From the NCBI RefSeq assembly GCF_051486985.1, contig NZ_JAHVDV010000001.1, positions 186,001-250,000 on the forward strand: a DNA stretch of 64,000 bases, in the 5' to 3' direction. The stretch is from CBFFRJ01 sp051486985 (GTDB lineage: Bacteria > Pseudomonadota > Gammaproteobacteria > Enterobacterales > Enterobacteriaceae). The translations under genes and the position numbers were made by a program. The notes beneath the pieces are model-generated. The model worked only from the letters and a program-made list of their open reading frames with translations, was not told the origin of the DNA and did no database searches. How positions within the stretch are numbered: the stretch's first letter is position 1; every line of letters begins with the position of its first letter. Shown one piece after another: positions 34,376 through 43,686 of this stretch.

Positions 34376-35524
34376 TTACCGTGCTACGCGTAAGCCATTG
34401 GCGATGCCCCGACTAAAGACAACCTGCCAGAGCTGAATATCCCGCGCGCGAAATGCACCGGCGCAGGCATTAAGATAGTAACTAAACATACGTTTAAAGC
34501 GTTCAGAGTAGTTATCTGCTATTTCAGGCCAGCTATTCAGGAAGCGCTCATACCACGCCATCAGGGTCTTATCGTAATCCGCGCCAAAATTGTGCCAGTC
34601 TTCCATAATAAAATGTGACTCACTGGCCGTGGCAATTTGACGTACTGACGGCAGGCAGCCGTTGGGAAAAATATACCGGTCTATCCAGGGGTCAACACTA
34701 AGGTCGGTTTTTTTCGAGCCGATGGTATGCAGAAGAAATAAACCATCGGGCTTAAGATTACTGTCCACCACGGCAAAAAAGGTGGCGTAGTTTTTAGGGC
34801 CAACATGTTCAAACATGCCCACGGAGACGATGCGATCAAACTGTTCATTAAGATCACGATAATCCTGAAGGCGGATATCCACATCAAGTCCTGCACAGCG
34901 CGCCTGCGCCATTTTCTGCTGTTCTGCTGAAATGGTTACGCCCACCACGCTTACGCCGTACCGCTGTGCCATAAATTGCGCCAGTCCACCCCAGCCACAA
35001 CCGATATCCAGTACACGCATGCCGGGCGCAAGCGCGAGTTTTTCACAAATCAGGGTCAGTTTGGCGATTTGCGCCTCCTCAAGAGAGGTGGCATCTTTCC
35101 AGTAGGCGCAAGAGTATTGCATCTGCGGGTCCAGCATGCGGGTAAAAAGATCGTTACCCAGATCGTAATGCTCTTTACCTACAATCCATGCCCGTTTTTT
35201 GGTTTGCAGATTAAATAATCTTGCCCCGGCAATACGTAACGTATCTTTCAGATGGTGCGGTAGTTGATTTTCAAGCCCGGCACGCAGTACTTTGGTGAAA
35301 AAAGTGTCCAGCCGGTCACACTCCCACCAGCCGTCCATATAACTTTCCCCAAGCCCAAGCGACCCCTCCTGTAACACACGTTTAAAAAAATCCGGATGCT
35401 TGACCTGGATATCTGATGCCGCTGAGCCGTTAACCTGAACACCAGCACGACTCAATAGCTCGCTTGCTATACGGAACCAGTTATCATCCCGTACGCCAAT
35501 TTCTTCTATACACGATGAACTCAT
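34376..35524 (-). CDS. cfa: Cyclopropane fatty acyl phospholipid synthase Cfa
   Basis: SAM-dependent enzyme that converts unsaturated acyl chains of membrane phospholipids to cyclopropanes, mainly on entry to stationary phase. 382 residues from MSSSCIEEIGV; an open frame runs 46 codons further up but lacks similarity. SAM motif VLDIGCGWGG near residues 170-180; VSVGMFEHVG with catalytic Glu and YYLNACAGAFRARD with catalytic Cys near 354. SD GGAG. A sigma-S-like element CTATACT lies on the minus strand about 210 bases upstream (35734-35740), agreeing with stationary-phase control. Confidence 0.96.
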   Translation of the reverse strand: MSSSCIEEIGVRDDNWFRIASELLSRAGVQVNGSAASDIQVKHPDFFKRVLQEGSLGLGESYMDGWWECDRLDTFFTKVLRAGLENQLPHHLKDTLRIAGARLFNLQTKKRAWIVGKEHYDLGNDLFTRMLDPQMQYSCAYWKDATSLEEAQIAKLTLICEKLALAPGMRVLDIGCGWGGLAQFMAQRYGVSVVGVTISAEQQKMAQARCAGLDVDIRLQDYRDLNEQFDRIVSVGMFEHVGPKNYATFFAVVDSNLKPDGLFLLHTIGSKKTDLSVDPWIDRYIFPNGCLPSVRQIATASESHFIMEDWHNFGADYDKTLMAWYERFLNSWPEIADNYSERFKRMFSYYLNACAGAFRARDIQLWQVVFSRGIANGLRVAR

Positions 35525-35815
35525 AACTTCTCCATCACCTGCAAGTGAATTCCGCCAGAAGCGTTGCCGCTTATGGGGTATGAGAAATATCACGGTTAAA
35601 CCGTGAGGCTGAAATCCGACGTAGAACAGAGGAAGGGAGATAACCCTTGCCAGAAAGGCCATCCATGGTGAAACGGGAGCAATCCGGCTCCCGTTAACGC
35701 TTGCATAATTTTATTTTAGTACAGCCGAAAATGAGTATAGGCCTCAACATCGGCTGATTCAACCAAAAATCCTTAGCAAACTAATCACATAGTTTTCACA
35801 TAGTCGCGGCAGTTA

Positions 35816-37015
35816 TCAGGCCTGCGTTGAGGTTTTCAGACCGTCAGTATGATGACGTTGCGCCCCAGCCTGACGTTGCATGACAAACCCCAGCGCCGCC
35901 AGTAAAACCGTGGCTAACATCACGCTGGTGGTCGCCAGAAGCGGAAACGCAATAAGTGCCGACACCACCAGACTTGCAACAAAACACAATCCCAGCTGGA
36001 GCGTATTTTGCAGCGCGGCGGCGCGCCCCGTGGCGTGCGGGAAAGGGCGCAACGCCTGTGCCACAACGATGGGGTAAATCGCTCCGTTCGCGACGGCCAT
36101 CAGACAGAAGGGGACCAACAACGCAGTAAGTGACGCTTCAGGGAACAAGCCAACAGCCCAGGTCGCCGTCACACTGAAGGCAAAGACCCAGAGCAACCAC
36201 GGCAGCAGACGCGCGCCCGACCATTTTTGCAGCGCCCAGCGGCAACTGTATCCGCCAACCAGAAAGGCGATGGTTTGCGGGACATAGCTCAGGCCAATAA
36301 TGGCAGGACCGTAACCCATTTCGTGAAGGATAAAAGGTGAACCTGTCAGCCATGCAAAAAAGCTGGCGGAGCAGGCCGCATAAATAAGCACATTGCCACG
36401 GTATGCTTTGTCACGCAGCAGTGTGACGAAGGTGACGGGACTGGCATCCACGGCTACCTTCTGCGTAACGGAACGCAGACGCAGCGCAGGCAGCATCAGC
36501 AAAACAGTAATGGCGAAGAGGGTAGCAAAAATTGCCTGCCAGGAAAAATGTGCAAGGATCCAGCTTCCTACCAGGGGGGCCAGGGCGGGAGATAACCCAA
36601 CCAGGGGCATAATGGTCGCAAAAATGCGGTTAGTGCGCTGCGCCGGATAGTGGTCGGTCACCAGCGCTTGCCAGGTCACTGCAGCAGCACAGACGCCGAT
36701 GGCCTGTATGAAACGCAGTGCCAGCAGCCAGCGGGCATCCTCAACCCAGATCATGCCCAGACAGCCAAAGGCAAAAATGGTAAGGCCACTGAGCAGAATG
36801 GGTTTGCGCCCGTAGCGATCGGATAACGGCCCCCAGACAAGCTGAGCCACGGCAAAGCCTGCAAGGAACAGGCTCAGCGTCGCGCTGACCACTGCTGCCG
36901 ACGTGTTTAAATCTTGCTGAATATCAGCGAAAGCAGGGAGGTACATGTCTGTAGCAAGAAAGCCCAGTACGCTTAATCCCGCCAGCCAGACTAAAAATCC
37001 TTTTCCTGGTTGCAT
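35816..37015 (-). CDS. punC: Purine nucleoside MFS exporter PunC (YdhC)
   Basis: Bcr/CflA-type major facilitator transporter; in E. coli PunC is linked to adenosine transport and activated by PunR. 399 residues, twelve hydrophobic segments. The MFS loop motif WGPLSDRYGRKPILL lies after TM2. Divergent from its regulator punR over a 112-base region. Confidence 0.93.
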   Translation of the reverse strand: MQPGKGFLVWLAGLSVLGFLATDMYLPAFADIQQDLNTSAAVVSATLSLFLAGFAVAQLVWGPLSDRYGRKPILLSGLTIFAFGCLGMIWVEDARWLLALRFIQAIGVCAAAVTWQALVTDHYPAQRTNRIFATIMPLVGLSPALAPLVGSWILAHFSWQAIFATLFAITVLLMLPALRLRSVTQKVAVDASPVTFVTLLRDKAYRGNVLIYAACSASFFAWLTGSPFILHEMGYGPAIIGLSYVPQTIAFLVGGYSCRWALQKWSGARLLPWLLWVFAFSVTATWAVGLFPEASLTALLVPFCLMAVANGAIYPIVVAQALRPFPHATGRAAALQNTLQLGLCFVASLVVSALIAFPLLATTSVMLATVLLAALGFVMQRQAGAQRHHTDGLKTSTQA

Positions 37016-37127
37016 GGCACTATCTCTTTTTATGCAGGTAAACAGGGAAACAGAGTCTAGGGAGTGAAAGTCAGCTTGTGAAACGCTAATATTTGCGCAC
37101 TGGTTTCAAATTTTTTGCAGGCAGACT

Positions 37128-38039
37128 ATGTGGTCAGAATATTCACTTGAAGTCGTTGATGCGGTGGCACGTAATGGCAGTTTTAGTGGTGCAGCGCAGG
37201 AACTGCATCGGGTACCGTCGGCGGTGAGCTATACCGTACGTCAGCTGGAGGAATGGCTCGCCGTTGAGCTGTTTCAGCGTCGTCATCGGGATGTCGAATT
37301 AACCCCCGCTGGCGCGTTATTTCTCAAAGAAGGGCGTTCTGTTATCAAAAAAATGCAGATCACCCGACAACAGTGTCAGCAAATTGCCAACGGCTGGCGC
37401 GGGCAGCTGGCTATTGCGGTGGATAATATCGTTAAGCCGGAGCGGACCCGCCAGATGATAGTCGACTTCTACCGCCATTTTTGCGATGTTGAGCTGATCG
37501 TCTTTCAGGAGGTCTTTAATGGGGTCTGGGATGCCCTGGCAGACGGGAGGGTGGAACTGGCGATCGGCGCGACCCAGGCGATCCCGGTCGGAGGGCGTTA
37601 CGCGTTTCGTGATATGGGCATGCTGAGCTGGAAGTGTGTGGTGGCAAGCCACCATCCCCTGGTGCAGATGGCCGCACCGCTGAGTGACGAGACATTGCGC
37701 AACTGGCCTTCCCTGGTGCGTGAAGACACGTCCCGTTCCCTGCCCAAGCGCATAACCTGGCTTCTGGACAACCAGAAACGGGTGGTGGCGCCGGACTGGG
37801 AGTCTTCTGCGGCGTGTCTTTCCGCCGGTCTGTGTGTTGGCATGGTGCCAGCGCATTTTGCGCGCCCGTGGCTCGATAAAGGAGAGTGGGTGGCGCTTAC
37901 GCTCGAAAATCCATTCCCCGATGCTGCCTGCTGCCTGACCTGGCAGCAAAACGATGCCTCGCCGGCACTGGACTGGCTGCTGAATTACCTGGGAGACAGT
38001 GAAACGCTAAACCGGGAATGGCTGTGGGAGCAGGATTAA
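37128..38039 (+). CDS. punR: LysR-type regulator PunR (YdhB)
   Basis: LysR family activator of punC. 303 residues. N-terminal winged helix: LEVVDAVARNGSFSGAAQELHRVPSAVSYTVRQLEEWL (helix-turn-helix at about 18-37), then the effector domain with LAIAVDNIV. The tail is about seven residues shorter than E. coli YdhB. Convergent with purR. Confidence 0.94.
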   Translation: MWSEYSLEVVDAVARNGSFSGAAQELHRVPSAVSYTVRQLEEWLAVELFQRRHRDVELTPAGALFLKEGRSVIKKMQITRQQCQQIANGWRGQLAIAVDNIVKPERTRQMIVDFYRHFCDVELIVFQEVFNGVWDALADGRVELAIGATQAIPVGGRYAFRDMGMLSWKCVVASHHPLVQMAAPLSDETLRNWPSLVREDTSRSLPKRITWLLDNQKRVVAPDWESSAACLSAGLCVGMVPAHFARPWLDKGEWVALTLENPFPDAACCLTWQQNDASPALDWLLNYLGDSETLNREWLWEQD

Positions 38040-38058
38040 CCGGCCCCCACGGAGGGGA

Positions 38059-39084
38059 TTAACGGCGGTAGTCGCGGAACGGACCGTCAGCGACCGAACG
38101 ACGTTCTATCAGACGCGGGTGAACTTCAATGGACTGAGAAACTTCGCGTTTATTCACAATACGATCGAGCAGCATATTGAATGCGGTCTCTCCGAGCGAA
38201 TCCTTCGGCTGATGGATAGTGGTGAGCGAGGGGGTAAAATACCGTGAGTTACGCACATTATCATAACCGATCACCGAAATATCCTGCGGCACCCGCAGCC
38301 CCATTTCATCCGCCGCGCAGAGTGCCCCCATCGCCATAATGTCACCGCCGCAGAATACCGCCGTAGGGCGTGAAGACTGGGTGAGGATTTGCTGCATGGC
38401 GCGATAGCCCGATTCCGGTTCAAAATCACCCTGGACAATCCAGTGTTCCGGTACGCTGATGTGCGCTTCTTCCATTGCCTTCATGAAACCCGCCAGGCGG
38501 CCCGCGCCCGTATTGCGCTCAAGTGGCCCTGGGATGACGCCAATATCACGATGACCACGTTCAACCAGATAACGACCGGCCATGTAGCCGCCTTCGAACG
38601 CGTTATCGATAACGGTATCCGTGAAGTCGGCTTTTGCTTCACCCCAGTCCATCACCACCATTGGGATGTGACGATATTCGCCGAGCATCGTAAGCAGGGA
38701 TTCCGGGTATTCAGAACACATGACCAGCAAACCGTCGACACGCTTTTGCGCCATCATCGACAGGTAAGCCCCTTGCTTTTCAAAGTTATTCCACGCATTG
38801 CCGAGGATAAGGGTATACCCTTTCTGGAAGCAATTTTTCTCAACGGCTTCAATAATCTCGGCAAAATAGGCCGCTTCACTGCTGGTCGCCAGCAGACCAA
38901 TGGATTTGGTGTGATTCACTTTCAGGCTACGGGCGACGGCACTCGGCGAGTAGTGAAGCTCTTTAATTGCAGCCCACACGGCATTTCGTGTCTCTTCAGC
39001 CACGAAACGCGTCTTGTTAATTACATGTGATACGGTTGTGGTGGAAACGTTTGCTCGCTTCGCTACGTCTTTAATCGTTGCCAT
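38059..39084 (-). CDS. purR: Purine repressor PurR
   Basis: LacI-family repressor of purine synthesis genes; hypoxanthine or guanine is the corepressor. 341 residues as in E. coli. The helix-turn-helix is ATIKDVAKRANVSTTTVSHVINK (residues 2-24), then the hinge helix SPSAVARSLK that inserts into the minor groove, then the ligand-binding domain. Two PurR boxes, upstream and inside the start of the gene, show autoregulation. Confidence 0.97.
   Translation of the reverse strand: MATIKDVAKRANVSTTTVSHVINKTRFVAEETRNAVWAAIKELHYSPSAVARSLKVNHTKSIGLLATSSEAAYFAEIIEAVEKNCFQKGYTLILGNAWNNFEKQGAYLSMMAQKRVDGLLVMCSEYPESLLTMLGEYRHIPMVVMDWGEAKADFTDTVIDNAFEGGYMAGRYLVERGHRDIGVIPGPLERNTGAGRLAGFMKAMEEAHISVPEHWIVQGDFEPESGYRAMQQILTQSSRPTAVFCGGDIMAMGALCAADEMGLRVPQDISVIGYDNVRNSRYFTPSLTTIHQPKDSLGETAFNMLLDRIVNKREVSQSIEVHPRLIERRSVADGPFRDYRR
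39041..39056 (-). promoter_or_regulatory. PurR operator inside purR (O2)
   Basis: GTGGAAACGTTTGCTC carries the AAACGTTT core; it encodes part of the recognition helix region (ANVST), as the second purR operator does in E. coli. Confidence 0.65.
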
Positions 39085-39128
39085 CAGATGTCACTCCATG
39101 CCATATCATAAGCTCCTGAAAATACATA

Positions 39129-39144
39129 AGGTAAACGTTTGCCT
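39129..39144. promoter_or_regulatory. PurR operator upstream of purR (O1)
   Basis: AGGTAAACGTTTGCCT matches the PurR consensus ACGCAAACGTTTGCGT at the core and both GC shoulders but one; 45 bases before the purR start. Confidence 0.8.
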
Positions 39145-39381
39145 GCCTTCACCCTTTCGCCGCGCGAGGGGAAACTTACGCCGGGAAAAAGACACTGAAC
39201 GTCAGGAGGGGAGTCAATGGCCGGTACGCTAATAAATTTAGCGTCGAATTTTGTCTTATCTTGAACAAAAGGGGAAGAGGTAAAACGTATATCAATCTAA
39301 TTCCTGCAAGATTTTTACGTTTATTTATGCAAAAATGCGCTATCTCACTTTTTGTGGGGATTTAAAAAAGGAGAAAAATTG

Positions 39382-39471
39382 ATGAGTACCGACCTGAAGT
39401 TTTCTTTAATGACTACCGTTGTTGTCCTTGCTCTGATTGTTGCAGGCGCAATGACTGCCGCTCTGAACTGA
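39382..39471 (+). CDS. ynhF: Small membrane protein YnhF
   Basis: 29 residues beginning MSTDLKFSLMTTVVVLALI and ending MTAALN. A single hydrophobic helix from about residue 9 to 27; the N-terminal seven residues match E. coli YnhF. SD AAAAAGGAG seven bases before the ATG. It keeps its place between purR and ydhP. Function unknown; small proteins of this kind often bind membrane complexes. Confidence 0.9.
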   Translation: MSTDLKFSLMTTVVVLALIVAGAMTAALN

Positions 39472-39478
39472 TTTACCC

Positions 39479-39504
39479 CGAGGGAGCGCGAGCTCCCTCG
39501 CTGT
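39479..39504 (+). terminator. Terminator after ynhF
   Basis: CGAGGGAGC, loop GCGA, GCTCCCTCG, followed by CTGTTT; short T-run, so moderate strength. Confidence 0.65.
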
Positions 39505-39640
39505 TTCCCCTTCGATTATTCCCTCCCCAGCAATTCTCTTTTCGCGATTCATTGACTGCTGTTTTTTGTGATTAATGTCATACTTTTGCCTTCTGTGACG
39601 GTGTCGCCCGACGACACGGCATTTCCGGAGCGTATAAAAC

Positions 39641-40810
39641 ATGAAAATTAATTATCCACTGCTTGCCCTGGCGATTGGCGCTTTCGGCATCGGTACGACG
39701 GAATTCTCCCCGATGGGACTTCTGCCCGTCATTGCCCGTGGTGTCGATGTGTCGATTCCAGCGGCAGGGATGCTGATAAGCGCCTATGCAATAGGGGTAA
39801 TGGTGGGGGCGCCGCTAATGACGCTGCTGCTTTCGCATCGCGCGCGTCGTAATGCGTTAATCTTTCTGATGGCAATCTTCACGCTGGGCAATGTGTTATC
39901 CGCCATTGCGCCCGATTACACCACGTTGATGCTCTCGCGAATTATTACCAGCCTCAACCACGGCGCCTTTTTCGGGCTTGGGTCGGTGGTGGCGGCGAGC
40001 GTGGTGGCAAAGGAGAAGCAGGCCAGCGCGGTTGCCACCATGTTTATGGGACTGACCATTGCCAATATTGGCGGTGTCCCTGCGGCCACCTGGCTTGGTG
40101 AAACCATTGGCTGGCGTATGTCATTCCTCGCCACGGCGGGACTTGGCATTGTTGCCATGGTCAGTTTGTATTTCTCTTTGCCAAAAGGCACTGCCGGTGA
40201 GCGACCTGACGTGCGCAAAGAGCTGGCGGTTCTGATGCGCCCGCAGGTGGTATCGGCACTGCTTACGACCGTGCTTGGTGCGGGAGCAATGTTCACCCTC
40301 TATACCTACATCTCCCCGGTGCTTCACAGTATTGCTGGCGCCGGGCCCGCCTTCATTACCGCGATGCTGGTGCTGATTGGTATTGGCTTTTCGCTGGGCA
40401 ACTATCTCGGCGGCAGGCTGGCTGACCGGTCGGTAACCGGTACGCTGAAAGGCTTCCTGATGCTGCTTATCGCCATTATGGTTGCCATTCCGTGGCTGGC
40501 ACGCAGCGAAGTTGGTGCCGCTATCAGTATGGTCGTGTGGGGAGCGGCGACCTTTGCGATTGTGCCGCCGCTGCAAATGCGGGTGATGCGTGTCGCCCAT
40601 GAGGCGCCGGGCCTTTCATCCTCGGTGAATATTGGTGCCTTCAATTTAGGTAACGCACTCGGTGCGGCCGCTGGCGGTGGGGTTATTTCAGCGGGCGCAG
40701 GTTATGCGTTTGTACCAGTGGCCGGCGCGGTGATTGCGGGTCTGGCCTTATTACTGGTGTGGTTATCAGGCAGGAATTCGCCGCGTCGCACCTGCGTTGC
40801 TGTGGAGTAA
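39641..40810 (+). CDS. ydhP: MFS transporter YdhP
   Basis: Major facilitator of the AraJ/drug:H+ antiporter type; substrate unknown. 389 residues, twelve hydrophobic segments, same length as E. coli YdhP. N-terminal GAFGIGTTEFSPMGLLPVIA is the family signature. Convergent with mepH; K-12 has sodB in between, absent here. Confidence 0.93.
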   Translation: MKINYPLLALAIGAFGIGTTEFSPMGLLPVIARGVDVSIPAAGMLISAYAIGVMVGAPLMTLLLSHRARRNALIFLMAIFTLGNVLSAIAPDYTTLMLSRIITSLNHGAFFGLGSVVAASVVAKEKQASAVATMFMGLTIANIGGVPAATWLGETIGWRMSFLATAGLGIVAMVSLYFSLPKGTAGERPDVRKELAVLMRPQVVSALLTTVLGAGAMFTLYTYISPVLHSIAGAGPAFITAMLVLIGIGFSLGNYLGGRLADRSVTGTLKGFLMLLIAIMVAIPWLARSEVGAAISMVVWGAATFAIVPPLQMRVMRVAHEAPGLSSSVNIGAFNLGNALGAAAGGGVISAGAGYAFVPVAGAVIAGLALLLVWLSGRNSPRRTCVAVE

Positions 40811-40811
40811 T

Positions 40812-40845
40812 AAAAAAGCAGGCGGAGTGTCCGCCTGCTTTTTTT
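40812..40845. terminator. Bidirectional terminator between ydhP and mepH
   Basis: AAAAAAGCAGGCGGA, loop GTG, TCCGCCTGC and seven T. The two genes now share it because no gene lies between. Confidence 0.93.
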
Positions 40846-40883
40846 GTCATGGATGGAAAGACCTTTACCGCGCAGATGATGCG

Positions 40884-41729
40884 CTAGCGAATAGTCTTGG
40901 GTGTGACAACGCGGCGTGCGCCAACGTAATGGCGTTGCCAGTAATCCTCGCTGAGCGAGGTTATCTGGATGTCCTGACCGCTGCGTGGAGACTGGATGAA
41001 CTTGCCGTTACCTACGTAAACACCAACATGATCGGCCGTACCACGGCCCTGGGTGCGGAAAAATACGAGGTCGCCACTTTCGAGTTCTGCAACGTTAACC
41101 GGTGAAGCATCGCGCAGGTGATACATTTCATTGGCAGTGCGAGGGATGCGGAACTTAACCAGATCTTTATAGGCGTAATAAACCAACCCGCTGCAATCAA
41201 ATCCGGTCATCGGGGAGGTGCCGCCCCAGTGATAAGGCTTGCCAATCTGATTCATCAGTTTTGACATTGCTGTTTTCTGAACTTTCTGGACACGGACTTT
41301 ATGTGCTTCTGAAAGGGTGAGAGGTTTACTGCCTTTGACTTTTACGCACTGCGCTTTGTGTCCTTTACGCTTCGTGCATTTTTCCGTCATAGCGACAACG
41401 GTGGCTGGAGCCTTGCTGGATTTACTATGGCGGGAAGTATTCTTGCTGGTCTTAGTGCTGACGTTCTTTTTGCCGGACGACGGTGTTTTCCTGGCTGTTG
41501 CTGATTTTTTGTTTTCGGCTTTTGCCGTTACCCTGGAAGTCGTGCCACTGCTTTTCTTTGTCGTCTTTTCTTTCGGGCTATTTTTCTTACGTTCGGATGC
41601 TTTCACCACGTGTGTTTTGTGTACAGCCGAGCCTCGGGTCTGCTCGGAAGCAGTGGCAAGCGGTGTAAACGTGAGCGTGGCGAACAACAAAGCACAGAGC
41701 GTGATTGAAGCTGTGTTAATTCGCGCCAC
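40884..41729 (-). CDS. mepH: Murein DD-endopeptidase MepH
   Basis: NlpC/P60 peptidase that cuts meso-DAP to D-Ala cross-links to let the cell wall grow. 281 residues from GTG (VARINTASITLCALL); an open frame continues 12 codons further. Signal peptide ends near TPLATA. Then a very basic, low-complexity Lys/Ser/Thr linker (KKNSPKEKTTKKSSG, residues about 45-105), then the P60 domain with catalytic FDCSGLVYYAYKDL and DHVGVYVGNG. The linker is about ten residues longer than in E. coli MepH. Confidence 0.93.
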   Translation of the reverse strand: MARINTASITLCALLFATLTFTPLATASEQTRGSAVHKTHVVKASERKKNSPKEKTTKKSSGTTSRVTAKAENKKSATARKTPSSGKKNVSTKTSKNTSRHSKSSKAPATVVAMTEKCTKRKGHKAQCVKVKGSKPLTLSEAHKVRVQKVQKTAMSKLMNQIGKPYHWGGTSPMTGFDCSGLVYYAYKDLVKFRIPRTANEMYHLRDASPVNVAELESGDLVFFRTQGRGTADHVGVYVGNGKFIQSPRSGQDIQITSLSEDYWQRHYVGARRVVTPKTIR

Positions 41730-42064
41730 TGAGCAATCCCCTGAAAAGTGCAGGCATGCAATCATGCTTGCGTGTGATTTAGAACCGCGTCGATTCTAAT
41801 CTATAAAAAGCACAAAAGTTAATAGGGTTTTTGCATCTAAACTCTGTTTCGTTAGCAAGCGCAAAAAAAATCACCAGTTATGCTGCTATGTCGCTCAATT
41901 GTTAAACTGATGCAGCGCTAAAACAGGCGATAAATGCTCTTAACCCTGCATCTTTTACCATCAGACGATAAAATAATGACTGGTGAACAAAATGTTATTT
42001 TCTGTTGCTTGTCCGAACCGTTACAATGACAGTTATCTGCCGAGAAGTTGAAGGAAGCAAGACA
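41730..42064. other. Divergent region between mepH and grxD
   Basis: 335 bases with promoters for both directions. TTACAAT at about 42021 is a possible -10 for grxD. No named operator is seen. Confidence 0.4.
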
Positions 42065-42412
42065 ATGAGCACTACCCTTGAAAAAATCCAGACCCAAATT
42101 GGTGAGAATCCCATTCTGTTGTACATGAAAGGTTCTCCGAAGCTGCCTAGCTGCGGTTTCTCCGCACAGGCTGTTCAGGCGCTTTCCGCCTGTGGTGAAC
42201 GCTTTGCTTACGTGGATATCCTGCAGAATCCGGATATTCGTGCTGAACTGCCGAAATACGCTAACTGGCCGACATTCCCTCAGCTGTGGGTTGACGGTGA
42301 GCTGGTTGGTGGTTGCGACATCATCATCGAAATGTATCAACGCGGCGAGCTGCAGCAGTTGATCAAAGAAACGGCTGCGAAGTACAAATCTGAAGAGCCG
42401 GGCGCAGAGTAA
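42065..42412 (+). CDS. grxD: Monothiol glutaredoxin GrxD
   Basis: CGFS-type glutaredoxin that binds a 2Fe-2S cluster with glutathione and delivers it to targets, often with BolA. 115 residues from MSTTLEKIQTQIG. Active-site Cys30 is in LPSCGFSAQ, and the TFPQLWVDGELVGGCDII motif for glutathione binding follows. SD GAAGGAAG. Convergent with rnt; K-12 has lhr between them. Confidence 0.97.
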   Translation: MSTTLEKIQTQIGENPILLYMKGSPKLPSCGFSAQAVQALSACGERFAYVDILQNPDIRAELPKYANWPTFPQLWVDGELVGGCDIIIEMYQRGELQQLIKETAAKYKSEEPGAE

Positions 42413-42423
42413 TTTCCGCGCAC

Positions 42424-42455
42424 AAAAAAAAAGCGACCCGAGGGTCGCTTTTTTT
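42424..42455. terminator. Bidirectional terminator between grxD and rnt
   Basis: AAGCGACCC, loop GA, GGGTCGCTT with A-run before and T-run after. It overlaps the last base pair of the rnt stop codon. Confidence 0.92.
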
Positions 42456-43104
42456 ATGCCGGTACGTCGACGGACGGAAGTGGCCAGCCGCCGAGTCGCT
42501 TCCAGCGATTCACTATTTCGCAAAAAAGCAGCGCGGTCTGTTCAGTGTCGTAGCGTGCCGAGTGGGCCTGAGCCGTATCAAAATCAAGACCGGCAGCACC
42601 ACATGCCTTAGACAGTACGGTCTGTCCCAGTGCCAGCCCGCTGAGAGAGGCGGTATCAAAAGTCACAAAGGGGTGAAACGGGTTACGTTTAAGCGAGGCG
42701 CGCTCAGCGGCAGCCATCATAAAGCTATGATCAAAGGTAGCATTGTGCGCCACCATAATGGCACGGTTGCAGTGAGTCTCTTTTATCCCCTTACGCACCA
42801 TTTTGAAAATGGCATGCAGCGCGTCGTACTCGCTTATCGCACCCCGCAATGGGTTGGCCGGGTCAATACCGTTAAAGGCCAGCGCTTCAGGCTGCAGATT
42901 GGCCCCTTCAAAAGGCTCAACGTGAAAGTGCAGGGTCTCGTCAGGCAGTAACCAACCTTCTGCATCCATTTTCAGGGTAATCGCCGCGACTTCCAGCAAC
43001 GCATCCGTTCTGGCGTTAAACCCGGCGGTTTCAACATCGATAACTACAGGGTAAAAACCGCGAAAACGGTCGCACAGACCGGTGAGTTGAGCATTGTCGG
43101 ACAT
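42454..43104 (-). CDS. rnt: Ribonuclease T
   Basis: DEDD-family 3'-5' exoribonuclease that matures tRNA, 5S and 23S rRNA 3' ends. 216 residues. Exo I VIDVETAGF (Asp23, Glu25), Exo II HNATFDHSFM, Exo III HSARYDTEQTA with His and Asp. The stop lies inside the shared terminator hairpin's T-run. Downstream lhr of K-12 is missing. Confidence 0.97.
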   Translation of the reverse strand: MSDNAQLTGLCDRFRGFYPVVIDVETAGFNARTDALLEVAAITLKMDAEGWLLPDETLHFHVEPFEGANLQPEALAFNGIDPANPLRGAISEYDALHAIFKMVRKGIKETHCNRAIMVAHNATFDHSFMMAAAERASLKRNPFHPFVTFDTASLSGLALGQTVLSKACGAAGLDFDTAQAHSARYDTEQTALLFCEIVNRWKRLGGWPLPSVDVPA

Positions 43105-43163
43105 CTGAGTCTCTTGGTGTGGAAAAATGGCAGCGCATTATGGCAAATTTTAGGAAGGGATGT

Positions 43164-43190
43164 AAAACAACGGGCGCCGTTGCGCCCGTT
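43164..43190 (-). terminator. Terminator after gloA
   Basis: AACGGGCGC, four-base loop, GCGCCCGTT, then GTTTTA on the minus strand. The stem begins five bases after the gloA stop. Confidence 0.65.
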
Positions 43191-43194
43191 AAGA

Positions 43195-43602
43195 TCAATG
43201 ACCCAGACCGCGTCCGGTATCTTTGGCTTCGATCAGCTCTACCTTGTAGCCATCAGGATCTTCGATAAAGGCGATAACCGTGGTGCCACCTTTTACCGGT
43301 CCGGCTTCGCGGGTCACATTGCCGCCATTCTGACGAATACGCTCGCAGGCCTCGGCCGCATTATCGACCTCCAGCGCGATGTGACCATAGGCGGTACCCA
43401 GCTCATAGCTGTCGACGCCCCAGTTATAAGTCAGTTCCAGCACTGCGGTTTCCGATTCCGGGCCGTAACCCACAAAGGCCAGCGAGTATTTGTATTCCGG
43501 ATTTTCACTGGTGCGCAGCAGGGACATGCCCATCACTTTGGTATAAAAATCAATGGAACGCTGCAGGTCGCTGACGCGAAGCATGGTATGGAGAAAGCGC
43601 AT
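43195..43602 (-). CDS. gloA: Glyoxalase I GloA
   Basis: Ni2+-dependent lactoylglutathione lyase detoxifying methylglyoxal. 135 residues. The metal ligands His5, Glu56, His74 and a Glu near 122 (DGYKVELIE) are all present. It stands after nemRA, an operon for related electrophile defence; the gap of 84 bases and lack of a terminator allow readthrough from nemA, as described for E. coli nemRA-gloA. Confidence 0.97.
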   Translation of the reverse strand: MRFLHTMLRVSDLQRSIDFYTKVMGMSLLRTSENPEYKYSLAFVGYGPESETAVLELTYNWGVDSYELGTAYGHIALEVDNAAEACERIRQNGGNVTREAGPVKGGTTVIAFIEDPDGYKVELIEAKDTGRGLGH

Positions 43603-43686
43603 AATATCCTCTTTTGTGTAGGTGAATTCTCATTCGAAACAGAGTTTTAGTATAGCGGCGGATCCTCGCCGCTATCAATCGAGGGA

